From NCBI GenBank assembly GCA_001897535.1, contig MKTC01000013.1, forward strand, positions 1-64,000: 64,000 nucleotides of DNA, in the 5' to 3' direction. The notes below the pieces were generated by a model. That model was not told the origin of the DNA. It saw only the letters and a list, made by a program, of their open reading frames with translations, and did not search any database. The stretch comes from Bacteroidetes bacterium 37-13. Lineage in GTDB: Bacteria; Bacteroidota; Bacteroidia; Chitinophagales; LD1. Within the stretch, counting starts at the first letter, position 1. Each line of letters begins with the position of its first letter. A program made the position numbers and the translations under genes. Of the stretch, positions 27,601 through 36,497 are shown piece after piece.

Positions 27601-28503
27601 ATGGAAACAGTTTACAAGCCGGCTAAAAATGTAGTTGTACAAAAGATAATTGACTATGCTCAATTAACTAAGATGCGATTAACGCTTTTAGTTGTATTTT
27701 CTGCTGTAATTGGTTTCCTATTTGGTGTAAATGGAGTTTATAGCATTACAAGTGTATTTTTTGTAGCACTTGGTGGTTTATTGGTTACTAGTTCTTCAAT
27801 AATAATAAATCAAATTATAGAGCGAGATATTGATAAGCTAATGTTGCGTACTGCTACAAGACCTCTGCCTTCGGGTAGAATGGGTTTGTTGGAAGCAGTG
27901 TTTGCCGCAGGCTTGTTTGGTATTGGCGGAATTTTATTGTTGTGGTATCAATTCAATGCCATTGCAGGTGTATTGGCAGCCATTTCCTTACTGAGTTATG
28001 GGTTTTTATATACACCATTAAAGCGTATTCATTCTATTGCGGTCTTTGTTGGCGCTATTCCCGGAGCATTGCCTACAACAATCGGTTATGTTTGTGCAAC
28101 AGGTACAATTGATTTTATCGCTGTTCTGCTTTTTGTAATTCAATTTTTATGGCAATTTCCTCATTTTTGGGCTATTGCTTGGGTTCAATATGATGATTAC
28201 AAAAAGGCTGGTATAATGCTGTTGCCAAGTTCAGGTGGAAAAAATAAGTTTTCGGCATTTCAAACAATGCTATACACTTTCACACTTTTGTTGGTTTCAA
28301 TTTTTCCTTATTATTTAGGAATAGTTGGCATTGTTGGCTCTATTGTAATTATTATTACGGGTACAATTTTTCTTTGGCAGTCAATTCAGCTATGGATAAA
28401 GTGCGATGATGCTTCAGCAAGAAAGTTGATGTTTGGTTCGTTTTTATATTTACCTGTGGTGCAGTTGGCAATGTTAATAGATAAAACAAATTTGATTAAG
28501 TAG
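27601..28503 (+). CDS. ctaB: Protohaem IX farnesyltransferase (haem O synthase)
   Basis: 300 residues, with about eight or nine membrane helices, an UbiA-family prenyltransferase. The Asp-rich site is NQIIERDIDKLMLRTATRPLPSG, matching the conserved N-x-x-x-D-x-x-x-D...M-x-R-T-x-x-R-P-L signature; a later DDYKKAGIMLLP is the second Asp motif. It adds a farnesyl group to haem B to make haem O, the precursor of haem A needed by subunit I. It lies inside the oxidase operon, 40 bp after coxA. Confidence 0.94.
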   Translation: METVYKPAKNVVVQKIIDYAQLTKMRLTLLVVFSAVIGFLFGVNGVYSITSVFFVALGGLLVTSSSIIINQIIERDIDKLMLRTATRPLPSGRMGLLEAVFAAGLFGIGGILLLWYQFNAIAGVLAAISLLSYGFLYTPLKRIHSIAVFVGAIPGALPTTIGYVCATGTIDFIAVLLFVIQFLWQFPHFWAIAWVQYDDYKKAGIMLLPSSGGKNKFSAFQTMLYTFTLLLVSIFPYYLGIVGIVGSIVIIITGTIFLWQSIQLWIKCDDASARKLMFGSFLYLPVVQLAMLIDKTNLIK

Positions 28504-28511
28504 CGATATAA

Positions 28512-29138
28512 ATGGATTATACTTTGAGCGATAAAGATGTTTTAAAAGAAAGGATGGAATACACAGGTGTTCATCCTCAAAAGTTTTTGCTGTGGCTTGC
28601 CATGGCAAGTATGACTATGTTCTTTGGGGCATTAACATCTGCTTTAATTGTAAAAAAAGCGGATATCCAAACTTGGGAAAATTTTCGACTGCCAACGGTG
28701 TTTATTTACAGTACTATTGCGGTAGTAGCAGTTAGCGTGTTGATGCACTTTAGTTTGATTCAATATAGAAAAGCAAAATTTGGATTGTTTAGAGTGTTAT
28801 TTTCAATTGCTTTTGTAATGGCAATTTTATTTTTGGGATTGCAATACCTTGGTTGGAAGCAGTTAGAAGCAATCGGAATGACATTAGATGGCAATATTTC
28901 AGGTTCTTTTATTTATCTAATCACCTCTTTGCACGGCTTGCATATTGTAATTGGATTGTTGATTACCTTAATTTTTTTGGCAAATGCAATTCGCTCAAGA
29001 AAAGATCCAATTTATGAATTGAGCAATATTGCAAATCCAAAGAGAGTGTTTAACTTAGAAATGTTAGTAACCTTTTGGCATTATATTGATGCCGTTTGGG
29101 TTTATTTATATGTGTTTTTATACTTTAATTATCAATAA
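28512..29138 (+). CDS. Cytochrome c oxidase subunit III, first copy
   Basis: 208 residues and five membrane helices, a short form of subunit III. The family signatures are SLHGLHIVIG in the fourth helix and VTFWHYIDAVWVYLY in the last. It starts 8 bp after ctaB. A second subunit III gene follows at 29178 with equivalent motifs, and the two differ widely in sequence. Two-gene arrangements of this kind occur in Bacteroidota; this one may be the distant paralogue often labelled only as haem-copper oxidase subunit III. Confidence 0.88.
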   Translation: MDYTLSDKDVLKERMEYTGVHPQKFLLWLAMASMTMFFGALTSALIVKKADIQTWENFRLPTVFIYSTIAVVAVSVLMHFSLIQYRKAKFGLFRVLFSIAFVMAILFLGLQYLGWKQLEAIGMTLDGNISGSFIYLITSLHGLHIVIGLLITLIFLANAIRSRKDPIYELSNIANPKRVFNLEMLVTFWHYIDAVWVYLYVFLYFNYQ

Positions 29139-29177
29139 AAGTTATTTCAAAATTATTTAAAAGTTCAATCTATAAAA

Positions 29178-29873
29178 ATGTCTACAGCAGCAATTACACA
29201 CGAACAAGGACACGCCACCACAGACGAGAAAGTACTTTGGCAAGGTGGTAAAAGCCCTTTTAAAGCGGGCTATGGAAAAGTGATGATGTGGTATTTCCTA
29301 ATTAGCGACACATTTACTTTTGCGAGCTTATTGGTAACTTATGGTGCCTTGCGTTTTGCAATGACAGATAATTGGCCAAAATCGGCAGAAGTATTTAGTT
29401 CTATTCCACTTCCAATGTTTGAAGGTGTTCACGCTCCTTTAGTATTTGTGAGTTTTATGACTTTCCTTTTAATTGTTAGCTCTTACACAATGGTGCGTGC
29501 AGTTCAAGAAGGCTATTTAATGAATAGAAAAGGTGTAATTAAGTTTTTGGTGCCAACTTTAATTTGTGGTTTAATGTTTTTAGGCTGCCAATACTTGGAG
29601 TGGACACACATGATGCACGATGGCGTTACTGCAACTACTGCTTCGGAAATTACTAAAGTGGTTAATTTTGGTCAATTATTTTTCATCATCACTGGTTTCC
29701 ACGGGTTACACGTTTTTGCCGGAACAATTTTATTAACTTGGTTAATTGTTGCAACTGCAAACGGTAGATTTGACAAAGTAGGACACTACGAAATGGTTGA
29801 AAAAATTGGGTTGTACTGGCACTTTGTAGATTTAGTTTGGGTATATGTTTTCTTGTGCTTTTATTTGCTGTAA
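29178..29873 (+). CDS. coxC: Cytochrome c oxidase subunit III, second copy
   Basis: 231 residues and five helices. Motifs equivalent to the first copy are GFHGLHVFAG and GLYWHFVDLVWVYVFL. The N-terminus before the first helix (KVLWQGGKSPFKAGYGKVMMWYFL) matches subunit III in this phylum. Subunit III stabilises the proton-pumping core and binds lipid. It lies 39 bp after the first copy. Confidence 0.9.
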   Translation: MSTAAITHEQGHATTDEKVLWQGGKSPFKAGYGKVMMWYFLISDTFTFASLLVTYGALRFAMTDNWPKSAEVFSSIPLPMFEGVHAPLVFVSFMTFLLIVSSYTMVRAVQEGYLMNRKGVIKFLVPTLICGLMFLGCQYLEWTHMMHDGVTATTASEITKVVNFGQLFFIITGFHGLHVFAGTILLTWLIVATANGRFDKVGHYEMVEKIGLYWHFVDLVWVYVFLCFYLL

Positions 29874-29925
29874 TAGTTAAGAAATAGAATTAGAATAAAT
29901 TTTTAAAACATAAAATAAGAATATT

Positions 29926-30297
29926 ATGAGTTTTGAAGCTCCTAGCGAAGGTCACTTACATTGGAACGAACAAGAGTATGCTGAAGGTAAAGCATCAGTT
30001 CTAAAAACGATCATTATTTTATCAGTAGTTACAGTTGTAGAAGTTGGTATTGCATTGGCTTACGACCTTTTAGTGCCGGATAATAAAGGTAAAATGTTTA
30101 TCGGTTTGTTTATGGCAGTGGCGAGTGTGGTAAAAGTTTGGTACATTATGGGTGTTTTTATGCACTTAGGTCACGAAACTAAGGCATTTAAAATGACAGT
30201 ATTGATGCCATTTTTGCTTCTTATTTGGGCTATTATAGCCTTTACGGTTGAAGGTGCAACTTGGAATCATTACAGACACTTGTTAAACGTATTCTGA
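29926..30297 (+). CDS. Cytochrome c oxidase subunit IV
   Basis: 123 residues with three membrane helices (about 26-44, 53-77 and 86-104). The central KMFIGLFMAVASVVKVWYI and FMHLGHETKAFKMTVLMP motifs identify the prokaryotic subunit IV (COX4_pro) family. It has a structural role at the edge of subunit I. It is the last gene of the respiratory operon, ending 27 bp before a strong terminator. Confidence 0.9.
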   Translation: MSFEAPSEGHLHWNEQEYAEGKASVLKTIIILSVVTVVEVGIALAYDLLVPDNKGKMFIGLFMAVASVVKVWYIMGVFMHLGHETKAFKMTVLMPFLLLIWAIIAFTVEGATWNHYRHLLNVF

Positions 30298-30324
30298 AGT
30301 ATAAAATTGATTTAAAGAATATAT

Positions 30325-30350
30325 AAAGGCTCATCATTTGATGAGCCTTT
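30325..30350 (+). terminator. Intrinsic terminator of the act/cta operon
   Basis: A perfect 12-bp inverted repeat, AAAGGCTCATCA and TGATGAGCCTTT with only TT between, followed by an AT-rich tract. It lies 27 bp after the stop of the subunit IV gene. The A-run before the stem and T-run at its end would also permit termination in the other direction. Confidence 0.85.
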
Positions 30351-30376
30351 ATTATTTAGGATTGAAAATCTTTTTT

Positions 30377-30567
30377 TTAAACCCAGATTACGCATTAGCT
30401 AATTTAATTTACTAAGTTTTCATTTCATTATAGCTGGAAACCCTTGCATATATTGATTTTTAGAAGATTATTTCAATAAAAATCTCTAATGCTACGCATT
30501 AGAAAAAATACGCTTCTTGTTGTTGATTTTCAGGCATTTGTAACTTTATTGCGTAATTTGGGTTAAA
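30377..30567. mobile_element. MITE-like element B (181 bp) with 5-bp target duplications
   Basis: The element proper is 30382-30562. It begins CCCAGATTACGCATTAG and ends, read inward, CCCAAATTACGCAATAA. TTAAA is duplicated on both sides (30377-30381 and 30563-30567). TACGCATTAG from the left end recurs inside at 30493-30502. Ends and polarity (G at the fifth base on the left, A on the right) are as in element A at 12628-12781, but the target duplication differs. No reading frame is present. The right duplication contains the stop codon of the flippase gene. Confidence 0.65.
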
Positions 30568-31792
30568 ACTTAAAATCGCTCCATTTAGGAATTAAATCAC
30601 TGAGTGAAAACTTCTCGATTTTAAGAAAGTAAACTAAAATCATTGCAGCGGCAGCAGCAAACGAAACTGTAGCAGCTAAACCCGCTCCGCTCATTTCATA
30701 ATGAGGTATCCAAATCCTGCATAAAAGCAGCGATACAGCAATTCCTGTGGAGTGAATTACACTCATTGCTTTATACTTTTCTTCAGCCATTAAATGGCTG
30801 CCTAAAACCAAAACAATTACATATAAACCAATGCCTGGAAATAGATATTTTACAGCGTATTTTACATACAAAAAGCCATCGCCAAAAACTAAAGCATAAA
30901 GTTCGATAGGAACTGAAAAAATAAGCAGCAAAGCTATAAATGAGCATAGTAACGAAAGCCGTAGCCAACGCAGTGTGTTTGCTGCAGATGGATTTTTTGC
31001 AGTGGCGGCAAAGTTAATGGTAGCAACGCTTCGCGGAAAAACCCACACGCTTTCTAAAATGGATATTCCTACGGAGTAAATTCCCAAGTTGTATAATCCA
31101 CCTTCGTTAAACCCAGCCAGCAAAAAGAAATATAGCCGCAAATGCAGCAGTTGTAATAACTCCGCTGCTTGAAAAGGAAAACCATTTGCCAACATGGCTT
31201 TGAATTTATTAAACGAAAAACTGAATGTTATCTTCTCGCTTTTCAAAAGCATCATCAAACTAATAAAATAAGAAGCAACGAATGAACTGTATAGCGCAAT
31301 TACAAACGCGTTGAATGTTTTATATTGGAAAAGATAAAGTAACACAAACAATACAGTCCATAGCACAAAAGGCTGCAAGAAAAATACAAAATTAAAAGCA
31401 CGAAAACGCGATTTACTAAGTAAGGCAGTTTGGTGAAAAGAAAAAAGGCTACTTAAAAATGTTAGAAAGAAAATATGCAAGCCAAAAGCAAAATTGCGGT
31501 GTAGAAAAGTACAAGCAATAAATGCAAAAATTAAGCAAGAAAAAAGACTCCAAATGTAGGTTGCGGTAAATACCGATGACTCTTCATTCCGTTTTAAAAA
31601 ATTGACAAGCGACAAGCCTCCAACAATATTTGAAGCAAAAACGCCAATAAAAATGGTGGTAATCCAAATGGTAGTTTCTCCTTTTAAAATTGGACCTAAA
31701 GAACGACTTACAGCAAGCACAACCAAAAAGTTGAATAGAAGCGAGAGCAGACGGGCTGCCGCATTCCACGATATAACTTTATGAAGTGCCAC
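30563..31792 (-). CDS. Polysaccharide flippase-like membrane protein (MATE/Wzx superfamily)
   Basis: 409 residues with about twelve membrane helices. The start (KVISWNAAARLLSLLFNFLVVLAVSRSLGP) is the typical Wzx/MurJ-like first helix with the conserved Arg-Ser-Leu-Gly-Pro. Others in the superfamily move undecaprenyl-linked glycans across the inner membrane. No glycosyltransferases adjoin, so the substrate cannot be guessed. It lies 6 bp downstream of the histidine kinase gene and is likely cotranscribed. Its stop lies within the target duplication of a small inverted-repeat element. Confidence 0.8.
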   Translation of the reverse strand: MALHKVISWNAAARLLSLLFNFLVVLAVSRSLGPILKGETTIWITTIFIGVFASNIVGGLSLVNFLKRNEESSVFTATYIWSLFSCLIFAFIACTFLHRNFAFGLHIFFLTFLSSLFSFHQTALLSKSRFRAFNFVFFLQPFVLWTVLFVLLYLFQYKTFNAFVIALYSSFVASYFISLMMLLKSEKITFSFSFNKFKAMLANGFPFQAAELLQLLHLRLYFFLLAGFNEGGLYNLGIYSVGISILESVWVFPRSVATINFAATAKNPSAANTLRWLRLSLLCSFIALLLIFSVPIELYALVFGDGFLYVKYAVKYLFPGIGLYVIVLVLGSHLMAEEKYKAMSVIHSTGIAVSLLLCRIWIPHYEMSGAGLAATVSFAAAAAMILVYFLKIEKFSLSDLIPKWSDFKF

Positions 31793-31798
31793 GCGCTT

Positions 31799-33160
31799 TT
31801 ATTTTTTAGGTAAAGTAAAAAAGAAAGTTGTTCCAATGCCAACCTGCGATTCTATCCAAATTTTGCCATTGTGAATATTCACTATCTTTTGGCAAATGGT
31901 TAAACCAATACCACTACCCTCAAACTCACTCTTGGTGTGCAAGCGCTTAAATGCCTGAAAAATAGTTGCAAAATACTCAGGAGAAATTCCTATTCCATTA
32001 TCTTTTATTGAAAAAAGCCAGTGATCTTTGTTATCTGCAAAACCAATTTTAATCATTGGATTAACGCCATTCCGTCTATATTTTATTGCATTAGAAATTA
32101 GATTTTGGAAGAGCTGAAACAAGAGCAACTGGTCAGAATTTATTTTGGTAAACTCAGTTGTTTCAATTGTAGCTCCGGTTTCAGAAATAGAAGCAGAAAG
32201 GCTATCTAAAACATCGCGCAAGATGATATTTGGATTGATAATCTTGAGCTTATATTCCGAAACATTTAATTTGGAGTAAACCAGTAAATCTTGAATTAGC
32301 GTATCCATTTGCTTGGTACTGTTTATCACCAAATCAATATATTCTATCAATTCTGTTTCTTCTTGCTCTTTCTTTTGTAGGCGTTTTTTAATTAAAGAAA
32401 CAAAGCCCGAGATTGTTCTTAGCGGCTCTTTTAAATCATGGCTCACGATGTAAGCAAATTCTTGAAGGCTTTTATTGCTTGCTTCAAGCGCATTGGTTCT
32501 CACATACACAGTGCGTTCCAAGTCTTCATTTTGAACTCGAAGCTGATTCGATATTTTAATATTCTGGATAATCAGATTTTCGGTTCCGGCTAAAAGAAAA
32601 TCAAAAATAGCAGCACTCACGGCAATGCCGGCAACAGCCACCATGTAGTGAATCCAAATGCTTTCTTTTATTTCAGCAGTGTTGTGCGGATGATAGTAAA
32701 GAATTACGGCATGAGCTGAAACAATTAAAAAGCCAATAAGTGCATAGAATAAAAATTTTTCGCGGTTGCGGAAAAACGACAAACACAAGATATACGTACC
32801 TAAAAGAGACACCAACGACACATACAATTTGAATTGCGAAAGCTGGCTCTGCCGTGTAAAATCATCTAATAAATCGGCAATGCAAATTACTACAAAACAT
32901 AGGTTTACTAAAATATCGCCAGCCCACTCAATTTTTCCTAATTTAATTACAGATAAGATAATGCAAACACCAATCACGCCAACAATATCGCCTGCTAAAA
33001 CTACAGTGTTTACTCCTGCTTTAAACTGAGCCAAACCAACCACAAAAAAGAATATGCCCATGATAACCGTAATGGACAAAAGCGATTGTGCTTTATTTCG
33101 CTCAAACTCATTGTTGAAACTGTATGATGAAAGGAAAAAACTGAATAGGTTTGAAAGCAT
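31799..33160 (-). CDS. Membrane sensor histidine kinase
   Basis: 453 residues. About six membrane helices occupy residues 28-205, then a short coiled coil (about 205-230) leads to the HisKA domain with the phospho-acceptor His in YIVSHDLKEPLRTI. The ATPase domain shows the N box (LISNAIKYRRNG), G1 (DNGIGI), and G2 (GSGIGLTICQKI). No sensor PAS domain or receiver is visible. The response-regulator partner is not adjacent, so this is an orphan kinase; its membrane region would sense an envelope signal. Confidence 0.9.
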   Translation of the reverse strand: MLSNLFSFFLSSYSFNNEFERNKAQSLLSITVIMGIFFFVVGLAQFKAGVNTVVLAGDIVGVIGVCIILSVIKLGKIEWAGDILVNLCFVVICIADLLDDFTRQSQLSQFKLYVSLVSLLGTYILCLSFFRNREKFLFYALIGFLIVSAHAVILYYHPHNTAEIKESIWIHYMVAVAGIAVSAAIFDFLLAGTENLIIQNIKISNQLRVQNEDLERTVYVRTNALEASNKSLQEFAYIVSHDLKEPLRTISGFVSLIKKRLQKKEQEETELIEYIDLVINSTKQMDTLIQDLLVYSKLNVSEYKLKIINPNIILRDVLDSLSASISETGATIETTEFTKINSDQLLLFQLFQNLISNAIKYRRNGVNPMIKIGFADNKDHWLFSIKDNGIGISPEYFATIFQAFKRLHTKSEFEGSGIGLTICQKIVNIHNGKIWIESQVGIGTTFFFTLPKK

Positions 33161-33416
33161 AAAATTCAGTTCAAACCTAAAATATTTTTTTTCTATTTTT
33201 TTGAAATAAATTGCTGCTAATCAAAATGTAATATAAAACTTATATCACACTTTAGCACTTCTAACCACAAACAAAAATTTTACTGAAACCGTTGCTGTGG
33301 AACTGTTTCAACCTGTTTTAGACCATTTTTATATCTGCAAAAAATACGAAATAAGTATCTCACACGCACAATTCTGTTACTTTCGCGTCCACTGAAATTT
33401 AAAAGCGAGTTATTTA

Positions 33417-34745
33417 ATGGATGTTTTAATTCAAATTGCTCAATTGATTTTGAGCCTTTCAATATTGGTTGTTTTGCATGAACTAGGGCATTTTATTCCT
33501 GCAAAACTTTTTAAAACGCGTGTAGAGAAATTCTATTTATTCTTTGATCCTTGGTTTTCTGTAGTTAAAAAGAAAATAGGCGAAACTGAATATGGTGTGG
33601 GTTGGTTGCCATTGGGTGGCTATGTGAAAATTGCCGGCATGATTGACGAAAGCATGGACAAAGAGCAAATGAAACAAGAGCCGCAGCCTTGGGAATTTAG
33701 AAGCAAACCAGCTTGGCAAAGACTTATTATTATGCTTGGTGGCGTAACGGTGAATATAATTTTAGCATTCGCTATTTATGCCATGTTGCTCTTTGTAAAT
33801 GGTGAACAATATTTGCCTGTAGAAGGAGCTAAATACGGCATTGTAGCCGATTCATTAGCGCAACAAATTGGTTTAAAAACAGGCGATAAAATTGTAGGCT
33901 ACGACCACGATAAAAAGTTTGAAACATTTAATTCTATCAAAGGAACTTTATTGCTTGAGAACGCACTAAGCATTCGCGTGGATAGAAATGGCGAAATTTT
34001 AGATATTCCAATTCCGCGCTCGCTCACAAAATCATTGGTAGAAAAAAAAGGTGAAGGCTTTATCAGTATTGCATTTCCGGCAGAAATTGGAGCAGTACAA
34101 GCAGGCTCACCAATACAAACTGCAGGTGCAAAAGATGGCGATTTTATTATCGGAATTAACGGAGAGCCAATACGCTATTTTGATGAATTGCGCATAGCAC
34201 TGCGCGGCTTAAAAGAAAAAACAGTTCCATTAGTTTTATTGCGCGGCACCGATACTGTTGCCACCACTGTTGCCGTGAGCAAAGCAGGCACATTGGGTTT
34301 TGCTGCCAAGCCTTTAGATAGTTATTTTCAACTTGAAACCAAAAAATATACCTTCTTTCAAGCTATTCCCGAAGGCGTGAAAAAAACAGGAGCCACACTT
34401 TCAAATTACATTAAGCAATTCCGCTTAATTTTTGATAGCGAAGTGGAAGGCTACAAGCAAGTTGGAAGCTTTATCACCATTACACAGCTTTTTCCTAAAA
34501 TGTGGGATTGGACAGCATTTTGGAACCTAACAGCATTTCTTTCTATCATGCTTGCGGTGCTGAATATTTTGCCAATTCCAGGATTAGATGGCGGACACGC
34601 ACTTTTTACCATTGTGGAAATTGTTACAGGTAAAAAACCAAGCGAAAAGTTTTTAGAGTACGCCCAAATGGTTGGTATGGTACTATTGCTTACGCTTATG
34701 GTTTTTGCTTTAGGAAACGATATAATTAGAAACTTCTTTAAATAA
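33417..34745 (+). CDS. rseP: Site-2 intramembrane zinc protease RseP
   Basis: 442 residues. The metal motif HELGH is at residues 21-25 in the first helix, and the third ligand is in NILPIPGLDGGHALF near residue 390. Two PDZ-type domains lie between (about 130-215 and 215-300), one of which carries GAKDGDFIIGINGEPI. This S2P family releases transcription factors by cutting anti-sigma factors in the membrane. It is followed by der after 14 bp. A -7-like TACTTTCG lies about 40 bp upstream. Confidence 0.93.
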   Translation: MDVLIQIAQLILSLSILVVLHELGHFIPAKLFKTRVEKFYLFFDPWFSVVKKKIGETEYGVGWLPLGGYVKIAGMIDESMDKEQMKQEPQPWEFRSKPAWQRLIIMLGGVTVNIILAFAIYAMLLFVNGEQYLPVEGAKYGIVADSLAQQIGLKTGDKIVGYDHDKKFETFNSIKGTLLLENALSIRVDRNGEILDIPIPRSLTKSLVEKKGEGFISIAFPAEIGAVQAGSPIQTAGAKDGDFIIGINGEPIRYFDELRIALRGLKEKTVPLVLLRGTDTVATTVAVSKAGTLGFAAKPLDSYFQLETKKYTFFQAIPEGVKKTGATLSNYIKQFRLIFDSEVEGYKQVGSFITITQLFPKMWDWTAFWNLTAFLSIMLAVLNILPIPGLDGGHALFTIVEIVTGKKPSEKFLEYAQMVGMVLLLTLMVFALGNDIIRNFFK

Positions 34746-34759
34746 AGAAATTAAGTTTT

Positions 34760-36070
34760 ATGAACTTCACCGTTGCCATTGTTGGCCGCCCGAATGTGGG
34801 CAAAAGCACTTTGTTTAATCGCCTTATTGGCGAAAAAAAAGCTATTACCGATGATGTGAGCGGAGTTACCCGCGATAGAATTTATGGTGAGGCAGATTGG
34901 AGCGGAAGAGTATTTAATGTAATTGATACCGGAGGGTTTGTGCCGCGCAGCGAAGATGTGTTTGAAAAACATATTCGCGAACAAGTTTTAATTGCAATGG
35001 AAGAAGCATCGCTTTTGCTTTTTGTGGTTGATGTTACTTGTGGCATCACCGATTTAGATGATGAATTTGCAGACCTGCTAAGACGTTCGCCAAAGCCTGT
35101 TTTTTTAGTGGTGAACAAAGTAGATAATGCTGAGCGCCAATACGATGCTACAGAGTTTTATAGCTTAGGAATAGAAAATGTTTTCATGCTTTCTTCAATT
35201 AGCGGAAGCGGCACGGGCGAATTATTAGATGCTATTACAGAAAAAATTCCTGCAGAAGCAGAAGAAAAGGAGGAAGAAAAAATTCCACGCGTTTGCATTA
35301 TTGGTCAGCCAAATGTGGGTAAAAGTTCTATCTTAAATGCACTTTTAGGCGAAGAAAGAAATGTGGTAACTCCGGTTGCCGGCACCACGCGCGATAGCGT
35401 TCATGCGCGATACAGCAAATTTGGCAAAGAACTTTTACTCATAGATACTGCGGGAATTAGACGCAAAGCCAAAGTGCAGGAAAATTTAGAGTTTTATAGC
35501 GTTATTAGAGCAATTAAAGCTTTAGATGAATCAGATATTGCTATTTTGGTAATTGATGCCTTAGAGGGCGTTACACAGCAAGATTTAGCCATTTTCCGCT
35601 TGGCGGTAAAGAAAAGAAGAGGCGTAGTGATTGCGCTGAACAAATGGGACGCAGTGGAAGATAAAGAGAGTAACACCATGAAATGGTATGAAGACTCTAT
35701 TAAATCAAAATTAGCGCCATTCAACGATTTGCCGATAGTATTTACCTCAGCCCTGGAGAAACAGCGTATTTTTAAGCTATTAGAGGCTGTAGAGCAAGTT
35801 TTTACCAATATGAATAGGAGAATCCCAACTTCGCAGCTAAACGAAATTATGATGGCTTCCATACAACGTTATCCGCCACCGCCAACCAGTGGCAAGTTGG
35901 TTTCTATAAAATATGTAACCCAGTTGCCAACATCAACGCCAATGTTTGCCTTTTTCAGCAACCATCCAAAATATATTCGGGAGCATTACAGAAGCTATTT
36001 AGAGAACCAACTTCGCAGCAAATTTGACTATTGCGGAGTGCCTGTTCACATCGTTTTTAGAGAAAAGTAA
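34760..36070 (+). CDS. der: Ribosome-assembly GTPase Der (EngA)
   Basis: 436 residues with two GTPase domains in tandem. Domain one has GRPNVGKST, DTGG and NKVD; domain two has GQPNVGKSS, DTAGIRRK and NKWD. The KH-like C-terminal domain closes the chain with FRYCGVPVHIVF-like FDYCGVPVHIVF. Der matures the 50S subunit. It is essential in bacteria studied. It is likely cotranscribed with rseP. Confidence 0.96.
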   Translation: MNFTVAIVGRPNVGKSTLFNRLIGEKKAITDDVSGVTRDRIYGEADWSGRVFNVIDTGGFVPRSEDVFEKHIREQVLIAMEEASLLLFVVDVTCGITDLDDEFADLLRRSPKPVFLVVNKVDNAERQYDATEFYSLGIENVFMLSSISGSGTGELLDAITEKIPAEAEEKEEEKIPRVCIIGQPNVGKSSILNALLGEERNVVTPVAGTTRDSVHARYSKFGKELLLIDTAGIRRKAKVQENLEFYSVIRAIKALDESDIAILVIDALEGVTQQDLAIFRLAVKKRRGVVIALNKWDAVEDKESNTMKWYEDSIKSKLAPFNDLPIVFTSALEKQRIFKLLEAVEQVFTNMNRRIPTSQLNEIMMASIQRYPPPPTSGKLVSIKYVTQLPTSTPMFAFFSNHPKYIREHYRSYLENQLRSKFDYCGVPVHIVFREK

Positions 36071-36087
36071 AATAATTTTTAATAAAA

Positions 36088-36121
36088 TTTGGAAAAATAA
36101 AGAATTACTCATTTATCTTTG
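36088..36121 (+). promoter_or_regulatory. Bacteroidota-type promoter of the acidic lipoprotein gene
   Basis: TTTG (36088-36091) and TATCTTTG (36114-36121) match both boxes of the phylum consensus exactly, 22 bp apart. The ATG of the lipoprotein lies 39 bp downstream. Confidence 0.65.
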
Positions 36122-36160
36122 CACGTCTTTTTTAATCAAACTTCAAAAACTAAAAGCAAA

Positions 36161-36376
36161 ATGAGAAAAGTATTTTTCGCTTTCGTTGCAGTAGCTGGAT
36201 TAGCATTAGCTTCTTGCAACAACAATTCAACTTCTGAGGAAGCAACAACAGAACCAGCTGCAACAGAAACTCCAGCTGCAGAACCAGCTGCAGAACCAGC
36301 TGCTGCTGAAGCTGCACCAGTTGCTACTGATTCAGCCGCTGCTGCAGAACCAGCTGCTACTGAAGCTGCTAAGTAA
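36161..36376 (+). CDS. Small Ala/Glu/Pro-rich lipoprotein
   Basis: 71 residues starting at 36161; a longer frame from 36119 is open but would place the promoter inside the coding region. The signal is MRKVFFAFVAVAGLALASC with a lipobox Cys at 19. The mature ~53 residues are almost only A, E, P, T and S in repeated EPAA/TEPAA units. It is acidic and surely unstructured. Similar short low-complexity lipoproteins are often highly expressed in this phylum. The function is unknown; an envelope linker or spacer is one guess. Confidence 0.8.
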   Translation: MRKVFFAFVAVAGLALASCNNNSTSEEATTEPAATETPAAEPAAEPAAAEAAPVATDSAAAAEPAATEAAK

Positions 36377-36401
36377 TTAGTAGTTAAGTTTAAAAGCTTA
36401 G

Positions 36402-36432
36402 AAACCTCGCCACAAGCGAGGTTTTCTTTTTT
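36402..36432 (+). terminator. Intrinsic terminator after the acidic lipoprotein
   Basis: Stem AAACCTCGC (36402-36410), loop CACAA, stem GCGAGGTTT (36416-36424), followed by a run of T. It lies 25 bp after the stop codon, so the lipoprotein is a monocistron with its own promoter and terminator. Confidence 0.85.
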
Positions 36433-36497
36433 TGTACAAGTAGGATTTCATAAACTACAAAATCACACTTTTCTAAAAATGCTGTAACTTTACACTT

